In this document: piece after piece, positions 51,133 through 59,235 of the stretch
Position numbering within the stretch: the first letter of the stretch is position 1
Layout of the letters: every line of letters begins with the position of its first letter
Assembly (NCBI GenBank): GCA_904420555.1
Contig: CAJFVO010000010.1
Span: 1-64,000, forward strand
Length of the DNA stretch: 64,000 nt
Reading direction: 5' to 3'
From: Candidatus Heritagella intestinalis
Lineage (GTDB): Bacteria; Bacillota; Clostridia; Oscillospirales; Acutalibacteraceae
Made by a program: the position numbers and the translations under genes
The notes under the pieces: model-generated
What the model saw: the letters and a program-made list of their open reading frames with translations, nothing else
Databases searched by the model: none
What the model was told of the DNA's origin: nothing

Positions 51133-53202
51133 ATGGATAAGTATACGGGAAAGCGCCTGGACGGCCGGTATGAGATTCATGAGCTTTTGGGAGTCGGCGG
51201 TATGGCGGTGGTCTACCGCGCTTATGACACCATTGATGACCGGATGGTTGCCATTAAAATTTTAAAGGATGAATTTGCTGGGAACAGCGATTTCCTCCGC
51301 CGCTTCCGCAATGAATCCAAGGCCATCGCCGTGTTGTCCCATCCCAACATTGTCAAGGTCTATGATGTCAGCTTTGGCGACCGGATTCAGTACATCGTGA
51401 TGGAATATGTGGACGGCATTACCCTGAAGCAGTATTTGGATCAGCAGAAGGAAACGGTCCCCTGGAAAGAGGCCCTTCACTTTACGGTGCAGATTCTCCG
51501 GGCCCTCCAGCATGCCCACGAAAAGGGCATTGTCCACCGGGATATTAAGCCCCAGAATATCATGCTCCTCCAGGACGGCACCATCAAGGTGATGGACTTC
51601 GGCATTGCCCGGTTCGCCCGCAGCGAGACCCGGACCATGACCGATAAGGCCATCGGCTCTGTCCACTACATCGCGCCGGAGCAGGCCAGGGGAGACGTTA
51701 CCGATGAGCGGGCCGATATTTATTCGGTAGGCGTCATGCTTTATGAAATGCTTACCGGCCGCCTGCCCTTTGAGGCGGACAATGCCGTTTCCGTGGCCAT
51801 TATGCAGCTGCAGGCCAATCCCACCCTGCCCCGGGACATTAACCCGGATATCCCCGAAGGGCTCCAGGAAATCACCATGAAGGCCATGCAGAAAGCCCCT
51901 TCCCAGCGGTATCAGTCCGCGGCGGAAATGCTCCAGGACATCGAGACGTTCCGGCGGAATCCTGCTGTCCGATTTGACTACAAATATTTTGTGGATGACA
52001 CCCCCACCAGATATGTCAATGCCATTGAAAACGTCAAAGGAAGCACCGGCCCCCTGTCCTATAATGACGATTATGAGTATGAAGAGGATTTGGGGAAAAA
52101 GAAGGGTTCCAAAAAGACCAAGATGGTTTTGGCAGGTATCGGCACCGCATTTTTGATTATGCTGGTTATCCTGGGCGTATTCTTTATTGTGAATCAGAAC
52201 AACCAGTCCGCTGGGGAAGAGGATACCGTGGTGGTGCCTAACTTTATCGGCATGGTGTATCAGGATGAAATTTTGGACAATGAAAAATATGCGGATTTCA
52301 CCTTCACTTTGCAGGAGGGCAACGACCCGGAACAGGATCCCGGCGTGGTGCTTCAGCAGAGCCCCAATGAAGGCATCGAGGTGAAAAAGGGCAGAGAGAT
52401 CGTCCTGACCATCAATCAGGGGGATGAGCCGGTGAAAATCCCTGAGGTGGCCGGCATGACCGAAGATGATGCGGTAGAAGCCCTGCGGAACATGGATCTG
52501 ATCCCCAAAGTGGTAACCGTGATGGATGAAGAAGTGGGCCAGGGTTATGTGATTGAAACGGACCCGGCAGAGGGCAGTGAAGTAGACGCCGGCAGCCAGG
52601 TAACGGTCTATGTCAGCGGCGGCCCGGAGGAGAATATTTCGGTTCCCGCTGTGATCGATAAATCCTTGGATGCGGCCCGCGCGGAGATCATCGCCGCCGG
52701 CCTGACGGTGGGCGAGCTGATTCCCCAGGACGACAGCGATAAGCCTGCCAATACCGTCATTGAGACCAATCCGCTGCCCGGCGTCAAGGTGGCCAGCGGC
52801 ACCAAGGTGGATATTACCTACAGTTCCGGCCAGCAGTCCGTCAAGACCGTGGAGGTGTTCCTGGCCCTGCCCGATGTCTCCAATGACATTGATGTGAAGG
52901 TCTATGTGGACGGGAAGCTGGACAATGACCAGAGCGGCACTATCAACCCCAATGCCACCTCCAACCCGGGCCTCTACACCCTGACCTTTGAGGGCACCAG
53001 CGGTACCCAGACTCTCCAGGTAACTCTGGACGGCCAGAACTACGCTACCTTTACCCTGGACTTTGATTCCGGCAATGCCAGCCAGCAGGGAAGCTACGGG
53101 AATTACCAGCCGCCGCAGGATACCTCCTCAGAGGAGGAAAACGGGGGCGGCGGTGAGGCCGGCACCGGTAATGGCGGCGGCCAAGGCGTCACCCGGGATT
53201 AA
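51133..53202 (+). CDS. prkC: PASTA-domain serine/threonine kinase (PrkC/Stk)
   Basis: A 689-residue membrane kinase. The cytoplasmic kinase domain (~10-275) has LLGVGGMAVVYRA, the catalytic HRDIKPQN with D137, DFGIARF and APEQARGD. A transmembrane helix lies near 337-355 (VLAGIGTAFLIMLVILGVFF). Three extracellular PASTA repeats follow (VPNFIGM, IPEVAGM, VPAVIDK). A non-PASTA beta-rich region and a Gly/Glu-rich tail end the protein. PASTA repeats bind muropeptides, coupling wall state to signalling. It is 24 bases downstream of its phosphatase gene. Confidence 0.97.
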   Translation: MDKYTGKRLDGRYEIHELLGVGGMAVVYRAYDTIDDRMVAIKILKDEFAGNSDFLRRFRNESKAIAVLSHPNIVKVYDVSFGDRIQYIVMEYVDGITLKQYLDQQKETVPWKEALHFTVQILRALQHAHEKGIVHRDIKPQNIMLLQDGTIKVMDFGIARFARSETRTMTDKAIGSVHYIAPEQARGDVTDERADIYSVGVMLYEMLTGRLPFEADNAVSVAIMQLQANPTLPRDINPDIPEGLQEITMKAMQKAPSQRYQSAAEMLQDIETFRRNPAVRFDYKYFVDDTPTRYVNAIENVKGSTGPLSYNDDYEYEEDLGKKKGSKKTKMVLAGIGTAFLIMLVILGVFFIVNQNNQSAGEEDTVVVPNFIGMVYQDEILDNEKYADFTFTLQEGNDPEQDPGVVLQQSPNEGIEVKKGREIVLTINQGDEPVKIPEVAGMTEDDAVEALRNMDLIPKVVTVMDEEVGQGYVIETDPAEGSEVDAGSQVTVYVSGGPEENISVPAVIDKSLDAARAEIIAAGLTVGELIPQDDSDKPANTVIETNPLPGVKVASGTKVDITYSSGQQSVKTVEVFLALPDVSNDIDVKVYVDGKLDNDQSGTINPNATSNPGLYTLTFEGTSGTQTLQVTLDGQNYATFTLDFDSGNASQQGSYGNYQPPQDTSSEEENGGGGEAGTGNGGGQGVTRD

Positions 53203-53213
53203 GGCAGGTACCC

Positions 53214-54113
53214 ATGGAACAAAAAGGATTGCTTTTGAAATGTTTGGGCGGCTTCTATTATGTAGAGGCCGATGACGGGAAAACCTATGAATGCCGGGCA
53301 CGGGGTATCTTCCGCAAGCGGGGGATGTCCCCCTATGCCGGGGATCGGGTGACGATTTCCACCCAGGAGGACGGCACTGGCTCCATCGAGGCCATAGAGC
53401 CCCGGAAGAATTCCCTGATCCGGCCGCCGGTGGCCAATATGGATCAGCTGTTCATTGTGGTGGCCGTGCGGGAGCCTGCCCCGAGCACCCTGATTATCGA
53501 TAAGACCATTGCCGCCGCTGAAAGCAAGGGGATCGAGCCGGTTTTGGTAATCTCTAAAACCGATTTGGAGGACGCCGGCTGGCTGTGTGAAATTTATGAA
53601 AAGGCCGGGATCCCCTGCGTCCCCGTCTCTTCCGTCACTGGGGAAGGGGTGGAGCGGATTCGGGCCATGCTGCAGGGGAAGCTCTCGGCGTTTACCGGGA
53701 ATTCCGGCGTGGGGAAATCCACCCTCCTGAACCGGGTGGACCCCCGCCTTTCCCTGGAAACCGGGGAAATCAGCCAAAAGCTGGGCCGTGGCCGGCACAC
53801 CACCCGCCAGGTGGAGCTGCTTCCTTTGCCTGGAGGCGGCTATGTGGCGGATACCCCAGGGTTTTCCTCCATTGACCTGGAGCGCTATGAGCTAATCCGG
53901 AAGGAGGACCTGCCCCATTGTTTCCGGGAATTTGTCCCGTATCTGGGGGAATGCCGGTTCACCAGCTGTTCCCATACCTGTGAGAAGGGCTGCGCCGTAT
54001 TGGAGGCCGTGGAAGAGGGAAAGATTGCCCCTTCCCGCCACGAAAGCTATGTGACCATGTATCAGGAAGTGAAGGATATTAAGGAATGGCAAATGAAAGA
54101 AAAATCTGTGTGA
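53214..54113 (+). CDS. rsgA: Ribosome small-subunit-dependent GTPase A
   Basis: A 299-residue circularly permuted GTPase that assists 30S maturation. An N-terminal OB fold (VTISTQEDGTGSIEAIEPRKNSL) precedes G4 (VISKTDLED), G1 (GNSGVGKSTLLN) and G3 (DTPGFSS). The zinc site is CRFTSCSHTCEKGC. It lies directly after the kinase, as in most Firmicutes, and overlaps thiN by 28 bases. The rpe gene usual between them is absent. Confidence 0.96.
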   Translation: MEQKGLLLKCLGGFYYVEADDGKTYECRARGIFRKRGMSPYAGDRVTISTQEDGTGSIEAIEPRKNSLIRPPVANMDQLFIVVAVREPAPSTLIIDKTIAAAESKGIEPVLVISKTDLEDAGWLCEIYEKAGIPCVPVSSVTGEGVERIRAMLQGKLSAFTGNSGVGKSTLLNRVDPRLSLETGEISQKLGRGRHTTRQVELLPLPGGGYVADTPGFSSIDLERYELIRKEDLPHCFREFVPYLGECRFTSCSHTCEKGCAVLEAVEEGKIAPSRHESYVTMYQEVKDIKEWQMKEKSV

Positions 54114-54736
54114 TTCTTGGTTCTGCATCGGTGGAGGGGGATTGTATCCCCGAGGATCTCTGTGCAAAGGACGCTTATCTCATTTGCGCTGACGGCGGCG
54201 TGGATACAGCGGCCCGGCTGGGCCTGCATCCGGACCTGATCGTGGGGGATTTCGACTCTCTGGAAGGGGAACTGCCCCAGGACGTCGAGACCATCCACCT
54301 GCCTGTGGAAAAGGACGAAACCGACCTGCTTTATGGAGTGAAGGAGGGATTTCGCCGGGGCTACAACCAGTTTGTACTGCTGGGGGCCTTGGGCGGGCCG
54401 CGGTTTGACCACTCCATTGCCTCTCTGTGCGTGCTCTCTTATATTGCGGACAGAGGCGGCCGGGGCGTGCTGGCAGATGGCAGGACGCGGGTGTTTGTGC
54501 TGAGCAGCGGCCGCCTGGTGTTTACGGATTTAAAGGGCTCCACCCTGTCGGTTTTTCCCTTTGGAGGCGATACCTGCCGTGTGACCTATAAGGGGCTGCA
54601 GTATCCCCTGCTGGACTATACGCTGCAGCTCAATGATGCCCTGGGGGTCAGCAATTCTATTGTGGAGGATCGGGCAGAGGTCCTTCTCCATCAAGGGCGG
54701 GCTTTGGTAATCCTGTTGGAAGCGGAAACTCCGTAA
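54086..54736 (+). CDS. thiN: Thiamine pyrophosphokinase
   Basis: A 216-residue enzyme that makes thiamine diphosphate from thiamine and ATP. It has ICADGGVDTAARLGLHPDLIVGDFDSL, PVEKDETDLLYGV and GALGGPRFDHSIASL, and a C-terminal beta-sandwich with GVSNSIVED. It starts inside rsgA. A terminator follows it and ends the core block. Confidence 0.94.
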   Translation: MANERKICVILGSASVEGDCIPEDLCAKDAYLICADGGVDTAARLGLHPDLIVGDFDSLEGELPQDVETIHLPVEKDETDLLYGVKEGFRRGYNQFVLLGALGGPRFDHSIASLCVLSYIADRGGRGVLADGRTRVFVLSSGRLVFTDLKGSTLSVFPFGGDTCRVTYKGLQYPLLDYTLQLNDALGVSNSIVEDRAEVLLHQGRALVILLEAETP

Positions 54737-54760
54737 CCCATGCAATTTCATCGTACCCGA

Positions 54761-54808
54761 AGCGGGAATCTTAGAGGACAAGCCAGTCCTCTGGGGCCCG
54801 CTTTTTTT
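54761..54808 (+). terminator. Terminator after thiN
   Basis: Nested hairpins: AGCGGG with CCCGCT outside and AGAGGAC with GTCCTCT inside, followed by six or more Ts. Confidence 0.85.
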
Positions 54809-54817
54809 GCGTCCAAT

Positions 54818-54846
54818 TCATATTCCCTCTGAGGCCCTCATACACA
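54818..54846 (+). promoter_or_regulatory. Sigma-E-like promoter of sipL-spoIVA
   Basis: TCATATT (54818-54824) fits the Bacillus sigma-E -35 consensus KMATATT. Fourteen bases later CATACACA (54839-54846) matches CATACAHT at seven of eight positions. It lies 33 bases before the sipL start. Sigma-E is the mother-cell factor expected to drive sipL and spoIVA. Confidence 0.7.
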
Positions 54847-54878
54847 TAGGGTAGAATACCAGAGAAGGAGAGCATGAT

Positions 54879-56420
54879 ATGGAGTATACATTCAAACGGG
54901 CGGAGTATACGGACAGTGCCGTACTCTTCGATGGCTGCCAGGAACAGCCGCTGGATCTGGATGTGAGCCTTCCGGACTACTGCCCCGACATACAGCGAAT
55001 TCTCAAATGCCAGGTTCTTCCCTGCATTTCCGGACATTCCCTCAACGGCGACCGATTGGAGACGGAAGGCGTGGTCCGGGTACGGGTCCTCTATTTGGAT
55101 TCCCGGGAAGATACGGTGCGGTGCTGCGAGATGGAGAGCGGGTTCTCCTCAGTGATTCCCCTGCGGGAAACGCCGGAGGCCGGGGCCGCCCAGGTGACCA
55201 CCCGGCTGGAATATGTTAACTGCCGGGCGGCCAGCCCCCGGCGGCTGGATATCCACGGCGCTTTTTCCATCTGCGCCCAGGTGTTGGAATCCCGCCGCCA
55301 GCCGGTGTGTACCCATTCGGAAGAGGAAGGGTTGGAACAGCGGTGTGAAACCCTTTCCGCCAGCGCTTTAGCGGGTTTGGGAGAGCAGCAGGTTACCCTG
55401 ACGGAAACCCTGGAAATCAACAGCAGCAAGCCTCCGGCAGAAACCATCCTGCGCAGCCGCTGCTATTGCGTGGTGCAGGATTTCCGGCCGGTATCCGGCA
55501 AGATTCTGGCAAAGGGAACGGTACGCCTGGAGGTGCTCTACACCTCGTCTTTGGACGGCAGCTCTTTGGAGCGGATGGACTTTGAGATTCCTTTCAGCCA
55601 GATGATCGATTGCCTGGGAGCCTCGGAGGAGTGCCGGTGCAGCCTGCGCATGGAGGTGACCAATCACAGCATTCAAATTCGTAGCGATGCCAATGGGGAG
55701 CCCATGCGTCTGGAAACGGAAGTCCGCATGAGTGCCTTTGCCCGGGCCTGCCGGGACCGGGAGCTCACCTTTGTCACGGACGCTTATTCCACCCAGTATG
55801 AGACGGAGCTGGACTATACCCAAATCCAGGTCAGCGGCCTGGACGATGTGGTACAGGAGACGGCCATTGAAAAGGCTGCCATGGAGCCGTCAGGGGAGCT
55901 GGGTCGGGTCATTGACGTCTGGAACGAGGTCAGCAATGTTTCCGGGGAAATCCAGAACGGGCAGATCACTTTTTCGGGAAAGATGAACCTTTGCCTCCTG
56001 GCCGCCGATAGCCAGGGCGTGCCCTTCTATCAGGAAAAGCTGGCGGATTTCTCCTTGAGCCGTGCCTGGAATGGGCCGGAAGAGGACCGGCGGGTTTCCT
56101 GCTGGGCTCAGGTGGGGCCGGTGGGGTACCGCATTACCGGTGGTACCGGCTTGGAGCTTTCAGCGGAAATTTTCTTAGGAGGCACTGTCACCCACACGGC
56201 CAGCCGCCGGGCGATTTCCGGGATGCATGGGGACGAAAGCCGGTGCAAAGAGGAAAACCGGGCGGTTCTCTCCCTGTATTACGCCTGTGAGCGGGAATCT
56301 TTGTGGGAGATTGCCCGGAGCCACGGCGTTTCGGTGCGCTCGCTGTGCGAGGAAAACGGCCTGGCCGGGCCGGAAGAATCCTTGACGGAAGGGCAGATGC
56401 TCCTGTTGGCCGCGCCCTGA
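54879..56420 (+). CDS. sipL: SPOCS/DUF3794 and LysM protein, SipL-like (SpoIVA-interacting)
   Basis: A 513-residue protein. The N-terminal part has DLDVSLPDYCPDIQRILKC, a DUF3794 (SPOCS) signature; two further SPOCS-like stretches are seen, with TLTETLEINSSKPPAETIL and SSLERMDFEIPF. The last ~45 residues form a LysM domain (CERESLWEIARSHGVSVRSLCEENG). This architecture is that of Clostridioides SipL, which binds SpoIVA and tethers the coat to the forespore. The gene directly before spoIVA and the sigma-E-like promoter support the call. AGAAGGAGAGC precedes the ATG. Confidence 0.9.
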   Translation: MEYTFKRAEYTDSAVLFDGCQEQPLDLDVSLPDYCPDIQRILKCQVLPCISGHSLNGDRLETEGVVRVRVLYLDSREDTVRCCEMESGFSSVIPLRETPEAGAAQVTTRLEYVNCRAASPRRLDIHGAFSICAQVLESRRQPVCTHSEEEGLEQRCETLSASALAGLGEQQVTLTETLEINSSKPPAETILRSRCYCVVQDFRPVSGKILAKGTVRLEVLYTSSLDGSSLERMDFEIPFSQMIDCLGASEECRCSLRMEVTNHSIQIRSDANGEPMRLETEVRMSAFARACRDRELTFVTDAYSTQYETELDYTQIQVSGLDDVVQETAIEKAAMEPSGELGRVIDVWNEVSNVSGEIQNGQITFSGKMNLCLLAADSQGVPFYQEKLADFSLSRAWNGPEEDRRVSCWAQVGPVGYRITGGTGLELSAEIFLGGTVTHTASRRAISGMHGDESRCKEENRAVLSLYYACERESLWEIARSHGVSVRSLCEENGLAGPEESLTEGQMLLLAAP

Positions 56421-56493
56421 GGGCGGCGATACACTCTCCATTATTTGCGGGTTTCCGCCGGCAGCGGCGGCCGCGGAAAGGCATGGTTGGAAA

Positions 56494-57972
56494 ATGGAAG
56501 AAAGAAACATCTATCGCGACATCTCTCAGCGCACCAGCGGTGATATTTACATTGGGGTAGTGGGCCCGGTGCGCACTGGCAAGTCCACTTTTATCAAGAA
56601 ATTCATGGATACTGTGGTCATTCCCCATATGGATTCCGACTACCTCCGGGACCGGGCGGTGGATGAAATGCCCCAGTCCGCTTCCGGCCGGACCATTATG
56701 ACCACTGAGCCCAAGTTTATCCCGGAGAAAGCTGTCACCGTGCGCATTGACGAGTCGGCTTCCTTTGATGTGCGCCTGATTGACTGCGTGGGGTATATCG
56801 TCCCCAGCGCCTTGGGGTATATTGAAGGGGATCAGCCCCGGATGGTGATGACACCCTGGTATGAGGAGCCCATTCCCTTTAACATGGCGGCGGAGATCGG
56901 CACCAAAAAGGTCATCACAGAGCACTCCACCATTGGGCTGGTAATCACCACGGATGGCAGCATCAGCGAGATTCCCCGGGAGGAGTATGAGGAGGCAGAG
57001 GAGCGGGTCATTCGGGAACTTCAGGAGATTCGCAAGCCCTTTGTGGTGCTTCTCAACTGCGTAGACCCCCGCTCCCCGGAAGCGGCGGAGCTGGCTGGCC
57101 GGCTTTCGGAAAAATACTGCGTGCCGGTGCTGCCGGTCAACTGCCTGGAAATGGACGAAGAAGCCGTTCGGGGTATCCTGGCCAAAATCCTCTATGAATT
57201 CCCGGTGAGGGAAATCCAGCTGGAAATGCCCCGGTGGATTTCCTCTCTGGAAAAGGGCCATTGGCTTCGGGAAGCCGTTTTCACCGCTCTCCGGGAGGCC
57301 GGGGGCAAGATCACCAAAATGCGGGAGGTCTCCGGGATGCTGCGGGAAATCTGCCGCTGTGAGCACATTGAGCGGGCGGAAATCATTTCGATTTCTCTGG
57401 GCAGCGGCCGGGCCAGCATCGCCTTGACCATGTCCTCCACCCTGTTCTACCGGATTCTCGGGGAAAAGACCGGGATGGAAATCCACGACGAAGGAGCCCT
57501 GTTCCGTTCCCTGCAGGAGCTCTCCGCTGTGAAGAAGGAATACGAAAAAATCCGGCAGGCCTACGAGGACGTCCAGGAAACCGGTTACGGCATTGTCATG
57601 CCCGATATTGACGAGCTGACCCTGGAAGAACCGGAGATTATCCGCCAGGGCAGCAAGTATGGTATCCGCCTAAAAGCCGCCGCCCCTTCCATTCACATGA
57701 TGCGCACCCGCATCTGCACAGAGCTGACGCCCATTGTGGGTTCGGAACAACAGTCTGAGGAACTGGTCATGTACCTGCTCCGGGAGTTTGAGGAGAGTCC
57801 CAACAAAATTTGGGAGTCCAATATTTTTGGGAAGTCCCTCCACGATTTGGTCAACGAAGGGCTTCACAACAAGCTCACCCGGATGCCGGAGGATGCTCGG
57901 GCGAAACTCCGGGAAACCATTGAGCGCATTATCAACGACGGGTGTAACGGCCTGATCTGCATTATTTTGTAA
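56494..57972 (+). CDS. spoIVA: Stage IV sporulation protein A (coat-basement ATPase)
   Basis: A 492-residue TRAFAC-type ATPase that polymerises around the forespore and founds the coat. The Walker A is GPVRTGKST at residues 24-32; LIDCVGYIVPSALGY carries Walker B/switch residues. The C-terminus matches the family (HDLVNEGLHNKLTRMPEDARAKLRETIERIINDGCNGLICIIL). It acts with SipL and, in other spore formers, with SpoVM, for which a likely gene lies at 59106-59195. Length equals the Bacillus protein. Confidence 0.97.
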   Translation: MEERNIYRDISQRTSGDIYIGVVGPVRTGKSTFIKKFMDTVVIPHMDSDYLRDRAVDEMPQSASGRTIMTTEPKFIPEKAVTVRIDESASFDVRLIDCVGYIVPSALGYIEGDQPRMVMTPWYEEPIPFNMAAEIGTKKVITEHSTIGLVITTDGSISEIPREEYEEAEERVIRELQEIRKPFVVLLNCVDPRSPEAAELAGRLSEKYCVPVLPVNCLEMDEEAVRGILAKILYEFPVREIQLEMPRWISSLEKGHWLREAVFTALREAGGKITKMREVSGMLREICRCEHIERAEIISISLGSGRASIALTMSSTLFYRILGEKTGMEIHDEGALFRSLQELSAVKKEYEKIRQAYEDVQETGYGIVMPDIDELTLEEPEIIRQGSKYGIRLKAAAPSIHMMRTRICTELTPIVGSEQQSEELVMYLLREFEESPNKIWESNIFGKSLHDLVNEGLHNKLTRMPEDARAKLRETIERIINDGCNGLICIIL

Positions 57973-57988
57973 CACGGAGGGAATGCCC

Positions 57989-58303
57989 TTGAGCTGGGAT
58001 GAGCAAAGATTTTTGGAAAAGCAAGCCCAGGTCCAGGCCCGGAAAGAATCCCCTGAAAACGTCCAGCAGAAAAAGGAAACCGGGCAAAGGGCAGCCCGGC
58101 GGGTGACTTTTATTCAGATTGCCGCCTGCCTGTTGGTGGCCCTGGCTGCGGGAGGCCTGCGGCTGGTTGGCGGGCCGGTTTATGAGACGGTTCGGGATTG
58201 GTACCAGGAGACCGTCCACCAATCTCTCATTGCCGGGGAGTCCTGGGAAGAAGCGGTGGAGAGCGTGGGGGCACAGCTGATCTCCCGGCTGAACGGGGGA
58301 TGA
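57989..58303 (+). CDS. Small bitopic membrane protein upstream of spoIVFB-like gene
   Basis: A 104-residue protein with a charged Gln/Lys/Glu-rich N-terminus, one transmembrane helix (VTFIQIAACLLVALAAGGLRLVGG) and a ~40-residue outer segment (WYQETVHQSLIAGESWEEAVESVGAQL). It sits where SpoIVFA, the regulator of the SpoIVFB protease, is encoded in Bacillus, but lacks the LytM/M23-like domain. A SpoIVFA-like role is inferred from position only. TTG at 57989 lies eight bases after GGAGG; ATG 57983 is only two bases away. Its stop overlaps the next ATG. Confidence 0.65.
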   Translation: MSWDEQRFLEKQAQVQARKESPENVQQKKETGQRAARRVTFIQIAACLLVALAAGGLRLVGGPVYETVRDWYQETVHQSLIAGESWEEAVESVGAQLISRLNGG

Positions 58304-58914
58304 TCGGCCTGCGTATCGGCGGCTGCCGGCTGGAATTCCATTTTGGGTTCGCCGCAGCCGCCGCTTTTCTGCTCTTGGCGGACCGCAGCGGGATTGGAAT
58401 CGCCGGGGCAGCGGCGGCTATTCTTCACGAACTGGGCCATCTTCTGTGTATGAAGTGGCTGGGAGTACCCGCCGTGCGCATTAAGTGCGGCATTTTCGGC
58501 CTGGAAATCCTGGAGGAAAAGCGGGCCTGTAAAGGGTACCTGGCAGATGTATGCATTGCCCTGGCCGGGCCGTGTGCCAATGCGGCGGCGTTTTTTCTGC
58601 TGCTGCCCATACAATGGCTGTTCCCTTCAGAATTGGTAAGCCGGCTGTTGGGAGTCAACGCGGTGCTGGCGGCCTTCCATCTGCTGCCGGTGGAGCCTCT
58701 GGACGGCGGGCAGGCTTTGTATGCGGCTTTGTGCCGCCGGCTGCCGGTTTCCACAGCAGAGCGGCTGACTTCGGCCATTTCCTTCCTGACCCTGCTTCCT
58801 CTGGGAATTTTGGGGTTCCTGGTGCTCCTGCGCTCCCACTATAATTTTACCCTGCTGCTGGTCAGTGGTTATCTGATGCTGATGATGCTGCTAAAGCGGG
58901 GCCGATATTATTGA
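58300..58914 (+). CDS. SpoIVFB-like M50 intramembrane metalloprotease
   Basis: A 204-residue site-2-type protease. The zinc-binding HELGH is at residues 43-47 (AAILHELGHLLCMKWLGV), and EPLDGGQALYAALC is the second metal motif. About six hydrophobic segments are present. No CBS domain follows, unlike Bacillus SpoIVFB. SpoIVFB cleaves pro-sigma-K in the mother cell; the same function is likely given the spoIVA-adjacent location, but no sigK is in the window. Its ATG overlaps the upstream stop. Confidence 0.82.
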   Translation: MIGLRIGGCRLEFHFGFAAAAAFLLLADRSGIGIAGAAAAILHELGHLLCMKWLGVPAVRIKCGIFGLEILEEKRACKGYLADVCIALAGPCANAAAFFLLLPIQWLFPSELVSRLLGVNAVLAAFHLLPVEPLDGGQALYAALCRRLPVSTAERLTSAISFLTLLPLGILGFLVLLRSHYNFTLLLVSGYLMLMMLLKRGRYY

Positions 58915-58930
58915 AGCGAAAATTACCTGA

Positions 58931-58967
58931 AAAAATCGTCCCCTGGTTTGGCAGAGGACGATTTTTT
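58931..58967 (+). terminator. Terminator of the sipL-spoIVA-spoIVFB-like operon
   Basis: AAAAATCGTCC and GGACGATTTTT are perfect 11-bp arms around a 14-base loop, followed by T. Because the arms are A/T-tipped it may act in both directions and also end the minus-strand spoVM-like transcript. Confidence 0.85.
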
Positions 58968-59105
58968 ATGTTGCCGGCACCCAGTGCCGCCGGAAGTTTG
59001 CCGGCCTGGCTCCGCTTGCTGCTTTTGCGGCGGAGTACCCGATGAAAGGGCAGCCGCTATTCTCTGTTTGGGAGAAAACAGGCTGGGCTTTCCCGCCGTC
59101 AAGGT

Positions 59106-59195
59106 TCAGCCTTGGTTGGGCTGTCTCCGGATGCCGAACATACGGCGCAGGCAGAATCCCAAGAAACCGGAACCCTTCATGACAACAATTTTCAT
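59106..59195 (-). CDS. spoVM: SpoVM-like amphipathic peptide
   Basis: A 29-residue ORF. It starts MKIVVMKGSG, continues FLGFCLRRMFGIRR and ends QPNQG. Bacillus SpoVM is 26 residues and begins MKFYTIKLPKFLGG; aligned without gaps the two share about ten residues, including K2, K7, F11-L12-G13, R17, M19, G21 and R24. SpoVM is an amphipathic helix that recognises the convex forespore membrane and anchors SpoIVA. The Pro9 that shapes the Bacillus helix is replaced here by Ser-Gly. GGAAAGGATGG lies at suitable spacing upstream. The gene is about 1.1 kb from spoIVA, on the opposite strand. Confidence 0.75.
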   Translation of the reverse strand: MKIVVMKGSGFLGFCLRRMFGIRRQPNQG

Positions 59196-59212
59196 GGCGA
59201 TCCATCCTTTCC

Positions 59213-59232
59213 AAAAAGCCGGCGCAGCCGGC
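59213..59232 (-). terminator. Hairpin between the 58-residue gene and spoVM-like gene
   Basis: On the minus strand GCCGGC, TGC and GCCGGC are followed by five Ts, right after the upstream stop codon. It could terminate or attenuate transcription before the spoVM-like gene, whose ribosome-binding site begins a few bases later. Confidence 0.55.
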
Positions 59233-59235
59233 GGG

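Noticed and set aside
58966-59214. 82-residue minus-strand ORF over the spoVM-like gene
   Set aside because: It is in a different frame, has no good ribosome-binding site for its first codon and no known motifs; the 29-residue frame resembles SpoVM.
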